From: Methylovulum sp.
GTDB taxonomy: Bacteria; Pseudomonadota; Gammaproteobacteria; Methylococcales; Methylomonadaceae
Direction: 5' to 3'
DNA length: 64,000 nt
NCBI RefSeq assembly: GCF_028687615.1
Contig: NZ_JAQTZU010000009.1
Span: 62,001-126,000, forward strand
Shown: in pieces, positions 40,301 through 49,711 of the stretch
How positions within the stretch are numbered: the stretch's first letter is position 1
Layout: each line of letters opens with the position of its first letter
The notes under the pieces: model-generated
Told to the model about the DNA's origin: nothing
The model's database searches: none
The model's input: only the letters and a program-made list of their open reading frames with translations
Translations under genes and position numbers: made by a program

Positions 40301-40765
40301 TTAATGTCCTGTATGCGGCTGGCTAGGTTCTGTCATTTCATTTCTACGCAAAGTATAGCCTTCAGCGTTTTTGCCAGTGAAACGGTTGCCGTTTTCATCA
40401 AGCTGGATCAGCGTGTTTTCGCCGACAAAATAATGCCGGATGGTTGTGCCTTTTTTAGGTGTCAAATCAATCGTGTTGCTTTGGTCACTCCAGGTAAATT
40501 TACCTTTCTCGACAAACTCCCGCTCCGATTTACCGACGAATTGGGTCATCAAAATGTACGTGCCGTTGCTGTTTAATGCCAGCGAAGTTTTAATGCCTTT
40601 GCAATCGGCGCAAGGCGTAAAGCCGTAATAAACACCTGGCCAGTCGATGCTGTTTTGCGCGTGATGGGCATCGTGGGATTTGGTGGGTTCGGCAAAAACG
40701 GCAGGGTTAACCGAAAATAGCGCGATGAACGAAAGTAGGGCTAGTTGTTTTTTTAATGATCGCAT
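40301..40765 (-). CDS. NlpE-like copper-resistance/envelope protein
   Basis: 154 residues with a signal peptide ending AVFA (type I; no lipobox Cys, unlike NlpE itself). The mature part has WPGVYYGFTPCADCKGIKTSLAL, the CxxC-containing N-terminal domain of NlpE, and the beta-rich stretch FTWSDQSNTIDLTP. NlpE proteins sense envelope or copper stress. His residues at both ends (HDAHHAQN, QPHTGH) could bind metal. Confidence 0.85.
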   Translation of the reverse strand: MRSLKKQLALLSFIALFSVNPAVFAEPTKSHDAHHAQNSIDWPGVYYGFTPCADCKGIKTSLALNSNGTYILMTQFVGKSEREFVEKGKFTWSDQSNTIDLTPKKGTTIRHYFVGENTLIQLDENGNRFTGKNAEGYTLRRNEMTEPSQPHTGH

Positions 40766-40863
40766 AGTGGTTTCGTAAACATGGGTTGTGTGGGATGGGC
40801 GAAGCCATCAGCTAATTATAAACGATGGGCTTCCCTTCGTTCAGTCCATCCTACCCTCATTCG

Positions 40864-41172
40864 TTAGCTTTTCGTGTCCATTTGCGCTTTTATCCAGACA
40901 GGATTCCTTCGCATTGGCAACACCGCAACAACAGAGGCGACATCACCACAGACATCGTAATAAATGGCGTAAGGAAAACGTCTGGATAGCATTCGGTAAA
41001 ACCCAAATTCTTGCTTATGGATGCCAGCAAAAATAGCTAACGATTCTATGTCTGACAATAAGCTGTCCCAGAAATAATTGCCGACATGTTCGCCTTGCTT
41101 ATTGTAAAAAGCTTGGCCTTCGTACAGATCATTTTCAGCATCGACGAGTATTTGAATGTGCTTAACATTCAT
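40864..41172 (-). CDS. ParE/RelE-superfamily toxin
   Basis: 102 residues. HIQILVDAENDLYEGQAFYNKQGEHVGNYF followed by FYRMLSRRFPYAIYYDVCGDVASVVAVLPMRRNP is the ParE-like pattern, ending in the usual strand with Arg. It overlaps the antitoxin by four bases. Confidence 0.88.
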   Translation of the reverse strand: MNVKHIQILVDAENDLYEGQAFYNKQGEHVGNYFWDSLLSDIESLAIFAGIHKQEFGFYRMLSRRFPYAIYYDVCGDVASVVAVLPMRRNPVWIKAQMDTKS

Positions 41173-41375
41173 TTAACAGGCCGTGATCTCAACTCCGCAA
41201 TTGAATGGAATTGGGCTGTACCTTCTTCGATTTTCTTTTTTCTTGCCGCAAGAATATCTTGATGCCATTCGGGCGATTCGATGCCTGAATTGTCGTGGAT
41301 AAGCGAATCCCAGATAGCTTCCATTGTTTGAAGCCTTTCAAATTTACTCATTTGGGTTATTTCGGTTGCGTTCAT
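41169..41375 (-). CDS. Addiction-module antitoxin (PF09720 type)
   Basis: 68 residues. MSKFERLQTMEAIWDSLIHD, then SPEWHQDILAARKKKIEEGTAQF, is the unstable-antitoxin pattern. A start eight codons later (MSKF) is possible. Upstream is an 85-base gap to the HNH gene. Confidence 0.88.
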   Translation of the reverse strand: MNATEITQMSKFERLQTMEAIWDSLIHDNSGIESPEWHQDILAARKKKIEEGTAQFHSIAELRSRPVK

Positions 41376-41460
41376 GGTTTTTCCTTCTAGTGAGCCAGTA
41401 GCCTAGAAATTTAGGTTAAATCAAAACAGTAATGAAGATTAATTGTTTGACCTAATTGCA

Positions 41461-42555
41461 CTACGCTGGAATCCCAATAAATACAGGGACTTTGCCAGAC
41501 CAAGTTTTTCCATTACCCCATTCCAAAGCTAGATTCATATTAAGACGATTATTATTTAGTTGGCTTGATTCAATAGTGACTTCTAAGATGCGCTTTACAA
41601 AATGAAGGGGAGGCATTTTCTCCGATTTAAAAACGTTATTGCTTTCAGGAATTAAGGAGAGTCTTATTGTTTCCATTTTCAACAACTTGCCCAGTAAATG
41701 TAAATCAGTGTTATATATTTGATAATAATGCGAAGCTAATGAACCAAAGTTTTTTGCATATATCATTTCCCCTTTTTGAACAGACAAGGTTGTTGTTAGC
41801 ATTTGTATCGCTGACTCCACTCCTTCAACAGTAGCAATATTCCCTGCTTCAACAAATAAGTCACCATTGCTACCAAGTGCCAAGTTGACCCCCAATAACT
41901 CTGGATTAGTTGGTTTGGATTTTTCTTCAATATTGAAAGATAGGGTGCTGCCTTCTGTTAGTTTAATATCCTTAATAATTCGAGCATCTCCTTGAGATTC
42001 GACTATTACAAAGCGATTTTCTTGACTTAGCGTATTAAAAGACGAAACGTACTCTATTAGAGTTTCTATGTTACCAATAATTGGTGAATTAATAATAAAC
42101 TCCCATTGCTGAGGGCTAGCACATTTCCAATGAGAATTAAATATTATCGATGAACCAATTTGTAACAAAGTAGACGAGTCTTGAGGATAGTTGTTGTTTA
42201 TGGCTTTTAAATTTTCTGCGGCGTAACGTTCAGCTTCACGTTTCCAAGACATCAACGTTTCACTTGAGTATATTTCAAAATCAGCATCAATTAAATTTCC
42301 ATGCTTTCTGCACATCCATATTCCATTAGAAATATGCTTTCGATTTTCTGCTGACATGTCTTCTCTGTACCGAGGGCCGTGTTTGGCCGCCGCATGTATA
42401 TGAGCAGCAATTCCATTGTTTATGCTTTTTGTAGCATCTGTTGAATTTGGGCCAATGGTAATTTCTTTACAGCCAGGCCAAGAACAACGCCAAGCCACAC
42501 GCTCAGCAAGTGTTTTTTTGGTTTTATCTGCGAAATCATCTCTATTGTTACTCAT
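41461..42555 (-). CDS. HNH endonuclease fused to an unrecognised C-terminal domain
   Basis: 364 residues, A+T-rich. Residues 15-110 are an HNH domain of the type found at the N-terminus of Cap5-like defence effectors: RVAWRCSWPGCKEITIGP, NNGIAAHIHAAAKHGPRY, NGIWMCRKHGNLIDAD. Residues 130-364 show no family I can name; they are not obviously a SAVED domain. They look beta-rich at the end (LRLNMNLALEWGNGKTWSGKVPV). It starts 11 bases after lspA and would be co-transcribed. No nucleotide cyclase is near, so the trigger is unknown. Confidence 0.82.
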   Translation of the reverse strand: MSNNRDDFADKTKKTLAERVAWRCSWPGCKEITIGPNSTDATKSINNGIAAHIHAAAKHGPRYREDMSAENRKHISNGIWMCRKHGNLIDADFEIYSSETLMSWKREAERYAAENLKAINNNYPQDSSTLLQIGSSIIFNSHWKCASPQQWEFIINSPIIGNIETLIEYVSSFNTLSQENRFVIVESQGDARIIKDIKLTEGSTLSFNIEEKSKPTNPELLGVNLALGSNGDLFVEAGNIATVEGVESAIQMLTTTLSVQKGEMIYAKNFGSLASHYYQIYNTDLHLLGKLLKMETIRLSLIPESNNVFKSEKMPPLHFVKRILEVTIESSQLNNNRLNMNLALEWGNGKTWSGKVPVFIGIPA

Positions 42556-42566
42556 TATCTAATGAT

Positions 42567-43052
42567 TCAAATATTATTAGTTTCGTTTTCTTTTGCTTTA
42601 CCAACCCCAAACGATTCCAACAACATCAGCCCCACGCCAATACTAATCGCGGCATCGGCGACATTAAACACCGCGAAGTGCCACGTCCCGACATAAAAAT
42701 CAAAAAAGTCGATGACGTAGCCGTAGGCTAAGCGGTCTATCAAATTGCCGATAGCACCACCTAAAACCAACGATAAGGCCACCGCCAATAAGGTTTCATG
42801 TTTTTGCAGACGCGCCAACCATACACCCAAGGCGGCACTGACGATGAGTGCTAGCCCTGCGAAAAACCAGCGTTGCCAGCCGCCCGCTTCGCTTAAAAAA
42901 CTGAACGACGCGCCAGTATTGTGGACGTAGGTCAAGTTAAACGACGGTATCAAGGCAATAGATTCGTACAATTGCATTGTGCCGGAGATGGCGAGTTTGC
43001 TGGCTTGGTCTACGACCAAAACAAGCACCGACAACCATAACCATTTAAGCAT
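42567..43052 (-). CDS. lspA: Lipoprotein signal peptidase
   Basis: 161 residues from the ATG at 43052, which overlaps ileS by eight bases. Four membrane helices. The catalytic Asp pair is in [19 protein letters not shown] and [11 protein letters not shown]. It cleaves prolipoprotein signal peptides at the inner membrane. Confidence 0.97.
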   Translation of the reverse strand: MLKWLWLSVLVLVVDQASKLAISGTMQLYESIALIPSFNLTYVHNTGASFSFLSEAGGWQRWFFAGLALIVSAALGVWLARLQKHETLLAVALSLVLGGAIGNLIDRLAYGYVIDFFDFYVGTWHFAVFNVADAAISIGVGLMLLESFGVGKAKENETNNI

Positions 43053-45870
43053 AACGTCTCGCCTCGCCATCGCCAGCGACGTTTTCGATACAGCGTCCGC
43101 ATAATTCGGGATGTTCGGCGTGGCTGCCGACATCGGGGCGTTGGTGCCAGCAACGGACACATTTGCCGTGTTCTGACACGCGGATTTTGATTTTCACGCC
43201 GTCTATTTCACTGGCTACCGCGTCTTCTGGCGAGGCGCTTTCAGGAAATACGCTGGCATTAGACACGATGAAGACAAAGCGCAATTCATCTTCCAAGGCT
43301 TGCAAATCGGCAAGGTAGGCTTCATTGCAATACAAATAAATTTCGGCATTTAAAGAAGAACCAATGTCACCTTTGGCGCGGCTTTTCTCCAGTTCCTTGC
43401 TGACATTAGGACGGATCGCCATGATTTTTTGCCAGAATTCCCGGTTCATGGTCGCGCTATCGTCCAGCGTCGCCAAGCCTTCGTACCACGTTTCCAAGAA
43501 TATCGATTCGCTGTGTTGTCCTGGCAAGAAGTGCCAGATTTCTTCGGCAGTGTAGCTGGTGATCGGCGCAAGCCAGCGGGTTAGGGCTTCGGCGACATGG
43601 TACATGGCTGTTTGCGCCGAACGCCGCGCTAGCCCATCGGTTTTGGCGGTGTATTGGCGGTCTTTGATAATGTCCAGATAAAAGCCGCCCAAGTCAATCA
43701 CGCAAAAATGATGGACTTTTTGGAAAACGTGCTGGAATTGGTAAGCCTCGTAAGCGGCTTTAACTTCTTCTTGCAGCAGAAAAGCACGGTCAAGCATCCA
43801 GCGGTCTAAGGCCAGCAAATCATCGGTAGCCACCAGATGTTGGGCTGGGTCAAAATCCGCCAAGTTGGAAAGCAAGAAACGCGCGGTGTTGCGCAAGCGG
43901 CGGTAGCCGTCTGAAGTGCGTTCGAGGATTTCATCGGACACGCGCATTTCGCCGCGATAATCGGTGGAGGCAATCCATAAACGCAACACGTCCGCGCCGA
44001 GGTTTTTCATGACGTTTTGCGGCGGGATGACATTGCCCTTGGATTTGGACATTTTCTCGCCCTTGGCATCGACCGTGAAACCGTGCGTCAACACGGCTTT
44101 GTATGGCGCGACATCATTCATGGCGACCGAGGCCAGCAAAGACGATTGGAACCAGCCGCGATGTTGGTCTGAGCCTTCCAGATACAAATCTGCCGGAAAT
44201 TGCAGTTCGCTACGCCGTTCCAAAACCGCCGCGTGGGTTACGCCGGAATCGAACCACACATCCAGGGTGTCAGTAGTTTTGTCGTAGTCTTTGGCTTCCT
44301 CGCCCAGCAATTCTGCCGCTTCTAGCTCAAACCACGCGTCTATGCCTTTTTCTTCAATCCGTAGCGCGACTTGTTCTATCAATTCCGCCGTGCGTGGATG
44401 CAATTCGCCGGTTTCTTTATGGATGAAAAAAGTGATCGGCACACCCCAAGTACGTTGGCGAGAGATGCACCAGTCCGGGCGACCGTTCATCATGCTTTCG
44501 ATACGCGCTTGGCCCCAATCGGGAATCCATTGCACTTTTTGCACTTCGCTCAAGGCCAGCTCGCGCAAATGGTTTTGTTCCATTGAGATAAACCATTGTG
44601 GGGTGGCGCGGAAGATGATGGGCGTGTGGTGCCGCCAGCAATGCGGGTAGCTGTGCAGGATGGCGTGGTGATGCAGCAAATTACCTTTTTCTTTTAAGAC
44701 TTCCAGCACATCCGCATTGGCATTAAACACATGCTTGCCAGCAAACAGTTCGGTGTTGGGTAAAAACACGCCATCGCCGCCGACGGGGCAATCGACGGGC
44801 AAATTGTAGATTCGTCCGACCACATAGTCTTCTTGCCCGTGGGCTGGTGCTGTGTGTACGGCTCCGGTTCCGGCATCGGTGGTGACATGGTCGCCCAGCA
44901 CAATCGGCACTTGGCGGTCATAAAACGGGTGTTGCAAGAGTTGGTGCTCCAAGGCCGAACCTGGGCAATACGCGACGACATGGTAATTGTCTACGCCGTA
45001 ACGCAGCATAGTGTCTTTCATTAAGGCTTCGGCAACAACCAAGCGTTCGTGCTGGCCGTCTATTTCGCATTGAACGACGGAATAGTCCAAATCGGCATTC
45101 AGTGCGACACCTTGATTAGCGGGCAATGTCCACGGTGTCGTCGTCCAAATCACGACAGAAACCGGGCCCACACCGACATGGTCGGGGACATGGTGGCAAC
45201 GCGCCAAAAAACCAGCCTCATCAACCACCTGGAACCGCACGTCAATTGCTGGCGAATGTTTGTCTTCGTATTCCACTTCTGCTTCCGCCAAGGCCGAGCC
45301 GCAATCGGTGCACCAATGCACGGGCTTCGCGCCTTTAGTGATATGGCCTTTCGCGCTAATGCGTCCGAGTGAGCGCACGATGTCAGCCTCGAATTTAAAA
45401 TCCATCGTCAGATAAGGGTTTTCCCAATCGCCGAAAATCCCCAAGCGGACAAAGGCTTCTTTTTGGATGGCGACTTGTTTGCCCGCGTATTCGCGGCAGG
45501 CTTTGCGGAATACGGCAGGAGAGACTTTCGCACCTGCTTTGCCAACTTTTTTCTCAACCTGCAATTCAATCGGCAAACCGTGGCAATCCCAGCCTGGAAT
45601 GTATGGCGCGTCGAAACCACTAAGAGTTTTGGATTTGAGGATAAAATCTTTCAAGACTTTATTGACGGCATGACCGATATGGATTTCGCCGTTCGCATAC
45701 GGTGGGCCATCGTGCAAGACAAACAAAGGCTTGCCCGCACGGTTGGCGCGGATTTTTTTGTATAGCTCCAATTGCTGCCATTTTTTCAATTGCTCCGGCT
45801 CACGTTGGGCCAGATTGCCTTTCATCGGGAAACCCGTGTTGGGGAGGTTTAAGGTTTTTTTGTAATCCAT
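43045..45870 (-). CDS. ileS: Isoleucyl-tRNA synthetase
   Basis: 941 residues. HIGH motif in [15 protein letters not shown], the CP1 editing domain with [25 protein letters not shown], and a C-terminal zinc site [24 protein letters not shown]. It is the first gene of the ileS-lspA pair. Confidence 0.98.
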   Translation of the reverse strand: MDYKKTLNLPNTGFPMKGNLAQREPEQLKKWQQLELYKKIRANRAGKPLFVLHDGPPYANGEIHIGHAVNKVLKDFILKSKTLSGFDAPYIPGWDCHGLPIELQVEKKVGKAGAKVSPAVFRKACREYAGKQVAIQKEAFVRLGIFGDWENPYLTMDFKFEADIVRSLGRISAKGHITKGAKPVHWCTDCGSALAEAEVEYEDKHSPAIDVRFQVVDEAGFLARCHHVPDHVGVGPVSVVIWTTTPWTLPANQGVALNADLDYSVVQCEIDGQHERLVVAEALMKDTMLRYGVDNYHVVAYCPGSALEHQLLQHPFYDRQVPIVLGDHVTTDAGTGAVHTAPAHGQEDYVVGRIYNLPVDCPVGGDGVFLPNTELFAGKHVFNANADVLEVLKEKGNLLHHHAILHSYPHCWRHHTPIIFRATPQWFISMEQNHLRELALSEVQKVQWIPDWGQARIESMMNGRPDWCISRQRTWGVPITFFIHKETGELHPRTAELIEQVALRIEEKGIDAWFELEAAELLGEEAKDYDKTTDTLDVWFDSGVTHAAVLERRSELQFPADLYLEGSDQHRGWFQSSLLASVAMNDVAPYKAVLTHGFTVDAKGEKMSKSKGNVIPPQNVMKNLGADVLRLWIASTDYRGEMRVSDEILERTSDGYRRLRNTARFLLSNLADFDPAQHLVATDDLLALDRWMLDRAFLLQEEVKAAYEAYQFQHVFQKVHHFCVIDLGGFYLDIIKDRQYTAKTDGLARRSAQTAMYHVAEALTRWLAPITSYTAEEIWHFLPGQHSESIFLETWYEGLATLDDSATMNREFWQKIMAIRPNVSKELEKSRAKGDIGSSLNAEIYLYCNEAYLADLQALEDELRFVFIVSNASVFPESASPEDAVASEIDGVKIKIRVSEHGKCVRCWHQRPDVGSHAEHPELCGRCIENVAGDGEARRYA

Positions 45871-45947
45871 TTTTTATAAGCTCTTGTCTTTTTATAGTTT
45901 TTAATACAAATCATTGAGTGCCAATGTCAATTGGCAACACTTTATCA

Positions 45948-46470
45948 TCGGTCACTTTCTGGCTGCGGTGCGCACTTTCTACATGCGCCCCTTGCGGGTA
46001 TTTCCCCGAAACCCATAGGCAAGCCCTGGGCCGGTGCGGTTTTATAATCTAACTGATAGGGGCGGTTTTTGATATACCTGTAGCATGCGCGTACCGGTGC
46101 ATTTTGCGGCTCCACGGTGCCGGGCTCTAAAAATGCGTCCAGTTCCGCCAAAACACTCGGGCGGCCGTTTTGTTTTAACCGGTCTTTTGTTTGTCCATCC
46201 AGGCTTTCTCGTGCCGGGGCGCACAAGATTTTGCTGCCGCCGTAAGATAGCCACAAAGGTGATAAAAGTCGGTCAGGCAGCGGCCTTGGACGCCGGATTG
46301 TCCGTCAATCTGGTCGGCCGTCCACGTTGCGCCATCGCCTACGCCGTGCAAATGCGCCCCTTTACCAAACCCCGCTTGAATGGCGCGCCCATAAAGCTGT
46401 TGCCCCGCATCGGCCACGCTGCCTGAAAAAATCGCCCCCAAAATGGGTGTCGCGCTTCCCGTCTCATGGG
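45948..46470 (-). pseudogene. ISKra4-family transposase relic
   Basis: Two overlapping minus-strand frames read as consecutive pieces of an ISKra4 transposase: HLHGVGDGATWTADQIDGQS, GRCLTDFYHLCGYLTAAAKSCAP and WMDKQKT (46175-46380), then, after a frameshift, VRACYRYIKNRPYQLDYKTA and QGLPMGFGEI (45990-46100). The last is the normally conserved IGSGEIESAHRY end, here disrupted. N-terminal half missing. Confidence 0.85.
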
Positions 46471-46512
46471 CATAAGTATCTACACAAGTTTTATTGGTCT
46501 TCATTCCGGCAG
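46469..46512. repeat. 44-base dispersed repeat, copy 2
   Basis: Matches 7571-7614 with one mismatch. It marks the junction between the ISKra4 relic and the ISAzo13 relic. Confidence 0.8.
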
Positions 46513-46717
46513 CTCATCTGCAAGCTTCTGTAATTGCAATCGCCACAAGCGAACTCGATAGCCATTACTTCCTCCGCAGTCCGCCGTAATCAGCAGGTTT
46601 TTCGCGCTGGCGTATAACTGCTTGCCCATTTCCCGCCACCAGCGGCGTATGCTTTCAACAGCAAATCCGGCGGTATCATGGTCTATACCGACACCCGTCC
46701 AACCGTTCTGAAAGAAC
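46501..46717 (-). pseudogene. ISAzo13-family transposase relic, middle piece
   Basis: An open minus-strand frame without a start reads GWTGVGIDHDTAGFAVESI, then RRWWREMGKQLYASAKNLL, ITADCGGSNGYRVRLWRLQL and QKLADELP, the central DDE region of ISAzo13 transposases. The preceding part of the same protein is encoded on the opposite strand at 47318. Confidence 0.85.
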
Positions 46718-46723
46718 TTTATA

Positions 46724-47244
46724 TTTATTAACTGACGTTACGCAGTAACGTAGTTTGTATCCCATTTACCGCGTCGAGCACCGCAGCATTTGTCGGGACT
46801 AGCCCGAATACCCACAGGGCATAAAGGGGTGCGGCAAGGATGCCGCACGGCGGCAAAGTACCCACAGGGCATAAAGGGCAGGAAGCCCCCTTTTGCCGCC
46901 CCCCGACAAGTGCGAGGAACGCAAGACATCAGCGGCAACGGGCCGCCTTTTCTTTGGATACTTTCTTTTCGACTGCATAGATGCCACCACAAGGGGGTCT
47001 ATGGACAGAGGTAGGGCAACGCCCCTCAAGGGGGTCTATGGACAGAGCGGTTGCCGAGGCGGAGCAAAAGACAAATCCGCCGGGAGCGGATTTGGTGCCA
47101 ACTCGAAGGGCAAAATCCACGGATGGATTTTGCAGTGTATCTCGCCTTCGGGTGCGGGAACCCGATTAAATAAACGTCGCGATAGCGACTCTTCATTAGT
47201 TATTTTCAATTCGTAGAAAATGTCTGCGTAACATCAGTTATTAA
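46724..47244. mobile_element. Element with terminal inverted repeats, copy 2 (MITE-like)
   Basis: Left end 46724-46744 (TAACTGACGTTACGCA) and right end 47225-47244 (TGCGTAACATCAGTTA) are inverted repeats with one mismatch over 16 bases and match those of the 7667 copy. The 480-base interior differs from that copy and holds TACCCACAGGGCATAAAG twice and the GGTCTATGGACAGAG unit. No transposase inside. Confidence 0.65.
46981..47048. repeat. GGTCTATGGACAGAG repeat unit, copy 2
   Basis: Nearly identical to 9770-9838. Two tandem boxes about a GC-rich centre. Confidence 0.75.
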
Positions 47245-47317
47245 TTATCAGTGCTACATTATCCATGCGCCAACAGTAGTCGGCTTCACTCAAATGTTCA
47301 AGTTATTTTTTCTAGGT

Positions 47318-47490
47318 GATCTCGGTTGATACCAAGAAGAAAAGGTTGGTCGGTGATTTTAAGAACAGTGGCCAAGAATGGCGGCCCCAAGGGGAAGCCA
47401 GAGGAGGTTCGGGTTTACGATTTCATCGATGCCGAGTTAGGCAAGGTGGCTCCTTATGGCGTTTATGGCCTGATCGCTAATTATCCTATT
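47318..47490 (+). pseudogene. ISAzo13-family transposase relic, earlier piece on the opposite strand
   Basis: Two frames read VDTKKKRLVGDFKNSGQEW, then PEEVRVYDFIDAELGKVAPY and GVYGLIAN. In an intact ISAzo13 transposase this segment comes directly before the GWVSVGxDHDTAxFAV segment that is found on the minus strand at 46717. One frameshift and an inversion separate them. Confidence 0.85.
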
Positions 47491-47571
47491 GAAAATAGGA
47501 TATTTTAAATGCTATCCTCGACCTCCTACTGCACTAAAATCGCTCCCAATCAAATTTTTAAACCTATCAAT

Positions 47572-48975
47572 ATGAAGCCAATAGAACTCCTTTCCCCCGC
47601 CGGTACCATCAAAAACATGCGTTATGCGTTTGCTTACGGGGCGGATGCGGTTTATGCAGGATTGCCTCGCTATAGCCTGCGGGTGCGCAATAATGATTTT
47701 CTGGCTGGCAATCTGGCAACAGGCATCAGCGAAGCCCATCAACAAGGCAAAAAGTTTTTTCTGGCGACCAATGTCATCCCGCATAACGCCAAGGTCAAAA
47801 CCTTTATTAAAGACCTCAGCCCGATCATCGCCATGCAGCCGGATGCGTTGATTATGGCTGACCCTGGCTTGATGATGATGACGCGGGAAGCGTGGCCGGA
47901 TATGCCCATCCATTTGTCGGTGCAGGCCAACACAGTCAATTATGCGTCGGTCAAATTTTGGCAAAGCATAGGCGTGGCGAGGGTGATTTTGTCGCGGGAA
48001 TTGTCGCTGGACGAAATCGCCGAAATCCGCCAGCAATGCCCCGATATGGAATTGGAAGTGTTCGTCCACGGCGCTTTGTGCATCGCTTATTCAGGGCGTT
48101 GTTTGTTGTCCGGTTATTTCAACCACCGCGATCCCAACCAAGGCACTTGCACCAATTCCTGCCGCTGGAAATATGACACTTTGCCCGCCCATGAAAATGC
48201 CGAGGGCGATACTGTGTTGGCGGGCGGCTCCTTGTCGTTGTCTGACCTTAGCCAAGCAAGCTGCGGTGGCGCGGGTTCCCTACCCGCCGCCGCACTTCCG
48301 CCATCCGTGGCAGTCGGTGGCGCGGAGCGGCATCCGTTGGCGGATAACATTTATTTTCTCGAAGAAGAAGGCCGCAAAGGCGAATTGCTGCCGATCATGG
48401 AAGATGAAAACGGCACTTACATCATGAATTCCAAAGATTTGCGGGCGATTGAACATATCCATCGCCTGGTCGAAATGGGTGTCGATAGCCTGAAAATCGA
48501 GGGTCGCACCAAATCGCATTATTATGTCGCCCGCACCGCGCAAAGCTACCGTCAGGCGATAGACGATGCGCTGGCGGGTCGTCCGTTCCAGCCGGAGTTG
48601 ATCGGCGTGTTGGAAAACCTTGCCAATCGCGGCTACACCGATGGCTTTTATCAACGCCACCACACCCACGAGCAGCAAAACTACATCTCCGGCTATTCCA
48701 AAAGCCACCAACAGCAATTTTGTGGAGAAATCAGAAGTTATGATCCAGCCACAGGCTTGGCGACCATTGATGTCAAAAACAAATTTTCAGTGGGCGATAC
48801 GCTGGAATTGATCTTGCCGGAAGGCAACCAAGACATACCCGTCGAACGCATGGAAGGCATGTACGGGCAAGTCATGCAGGAAGCTTCCGGCGGTGGCTAT
48901 GAAGTGAAAATTCCTGTGCCGGAAATACCCGGCGGATATGGCCTGTTGGCCAGGTATATCGGGCCATCTATCTAG
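47572..48975 (+). CDS. trhP: U32-family peptidase-like tRNA hydroxylation protein (TrhP/YegQ type)
   Basis: 467 residues from the ATG at 47572 (MKPIELLSPAGTIKNMRYA); an upstream in-frame ATG at 47509 lies within insertion-element debris. LEVFVHGALCIAYSGRCLLSG and GTCTNSCRWKYD carry the conserved cysteines, and GTYIMNSKDL, SLKIEGRTKSHYYVARTAQSYR are diagnostic. TrhP is needed for 5-hydroxyuridine at position 34 of tRNAs. A stretch near residues 220-245 (QASCGGAGSLPAAALPPSVA) is extra compared with my memory of the E. coli protein and resembles translated repeat DNA. Confidence 0.92.
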   Translation: MKPIELLSPAGTIKNMRYAFAYGADAVYAGLPRYSLRVRNNDFLAGNLATGISEAHQQGKKFFLATNVIPHNAKVKTFIKDLSPIIAMQPDALIMADPGLMMMTREAWPDMPIHLSVQANTVNYASVKFWQSIGVARVILSRELSLDEIAEIRQQCPDMELEVFVHGALCIAYSGRCLLSGYFNHRDPNQGTCTNSCRWKYDTLPAHENAEGDTVLAGGSLSLSDLSQASCGGAGSLPAAALPPSVAVGGAERHPLADNIYFLEEEGRKGELLPIMEDENGTYIMNSKDLRAIEHIHRLVEMGVDSLKIEGRTKSHYYVARTAQSYRQAIDDALAGRPFQPELIGVLENLANRGYTDGFYQRHHTHEQQNYISGYSKSHQQQFCGEIRSYDPATGLATIDVKNKFSVGDTLELILPEGNQDIPVERMEGMYGQVMQEASGGGYEVKIPVPEIPGGYGLLARYIGPSI

Positions 48976-49074
48976 GCGGGATAGCTTATTTTAGGCAGGT
49001 GAAATAGAATTGCCGGGATGAAAAAACATAACCCAAATCATTAGGGAATGTGCATGGAATAAATTCGCGGATCA

Positions 49075-49132
49075 AGACCTGTCAGGTTTCTTGTGCCCCA
49101 GAGATATAAGGGTATCAAAACCTGACAGGTCT
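49075..49132. repeat. ACCTGTCAGGTTT inverted repeat
   Basis: AGACCTGTCAGGTTT at 49075-49089 is the exact reverse complement of 49118-49132. The boxes themselves contain the small palindrome ACCTGTCAGGT. It may act as a terminator for trhP or be a mobile palindrome. Confidence 0.75.
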
Positions 49133-49197
49133 GATGAGCCGGTGCGGAAATTATTTCATGCCCGTTCCTAGGCGATAATTTTTAAACAGGTTTGACG

Positions 49198-49692
49198 ATG
49201 CAAAAGATTAAGGTGCTTTTTGTTTGTATGGGCAATATTTGCCGTTCACCGACCGCTGAAGGCGTGTTTACCAAGTTGATTGCAGACCGTTATTTGGAGA
49301 AACAGTTTGCTGTTGATTCTGCCGGCACCCATGCTTACCACGTCGGCGACGCGCCGGATTTACGCGCCCAAAAAGCCGCCCGCAACCGGGGCGTGGAGTT
49401 GACCCATTTACGCGCCAGAAAATTTACGCGCGGCGATTTTGAGGATTTTGATTTTATCCTGGCGATGGATAATGACAATTTCTCTATCCTGACAGACGCC
49501 TGCCCCGACGAACATAAGGACAAAGTCCGTTTGTTCCTTGACTACGCGCCGCATCTGATTGTGCGGGAAGTCCCTGATCCTTATTACGGTGGCAGTTATG
49601 GTTTTGAACGGGTGCTGGATTTGGTGGAAGAAGCGTCAGTAGGTTTTTTGGCGGCTTTAAAGGCATCAGGTCGATTAAACATAATGGCGTAG
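49198..49692 (+). CDS. Low-molecular-weight protein-tyrosine phosphatase
   Basis: 164 residues from the ATG at 49198. The CX5R loop is VCMGNICRSPTAEG at the N-terminus, and the general acid Asp is in PDPYYGG near the C-terminus. It may act on tyrosine-phosphorylated proteins or on polysaccharide export kinases; no kinase gene is adjacent. It is followed by a hydrolase gene after 19 bases. Confidence 0.95.
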   Translation: MQKIKVLFVCMGNICRSPTAEGVFTKLIADRYLEKQFAVDSAGTHAYHVGDAPDLRAQKAARNRGVELTHLRARKFTRGDFEDFDFILAMDNDNFSILTDACPDEHKDKVRLFLDYAPHLIVREVPDPYYGGSYGFERVLDLVEEASVGFLAALKASGRLNIMA

Positions 49693-49711
49693 ACACTTTG
49701 AGGATAGCAGC

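Larger units (their letters stand above)
45871..47571. other. 1.7-kb insertion-sequence graveyard between ileS and the U32 peptidase gene
   Basis: No intact gene. In order: an ISKra4 transposase relic (minus), a 44-base dispersed repeat, an ISAzo13 relic (minus), a TIR-bounded element with internal repeats, and another ISAzo13 fragment (plus). Each part is listed separately. Confidence 0.75.

Noticed and set aside
46738..47216. Open frames in the repeat-rich interior of the second TIR element
   Set aside because: All are translations of dispersed repeats with no protein-like composition.
45871..47571. Possible CRISPR array from the repeated TACCCACAGGGCATAAAG and GGTCTATGGACAGAG boxes
   Set aside because: Only two units of each, irregular spacing, no cas gene nearby.
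47509..47571. Upstream ATG for trhP at 47509
   Set aside because: The extra 21 residues come from insertion-element debris, and the ATG at 47572 gives the conserved N-terminus.
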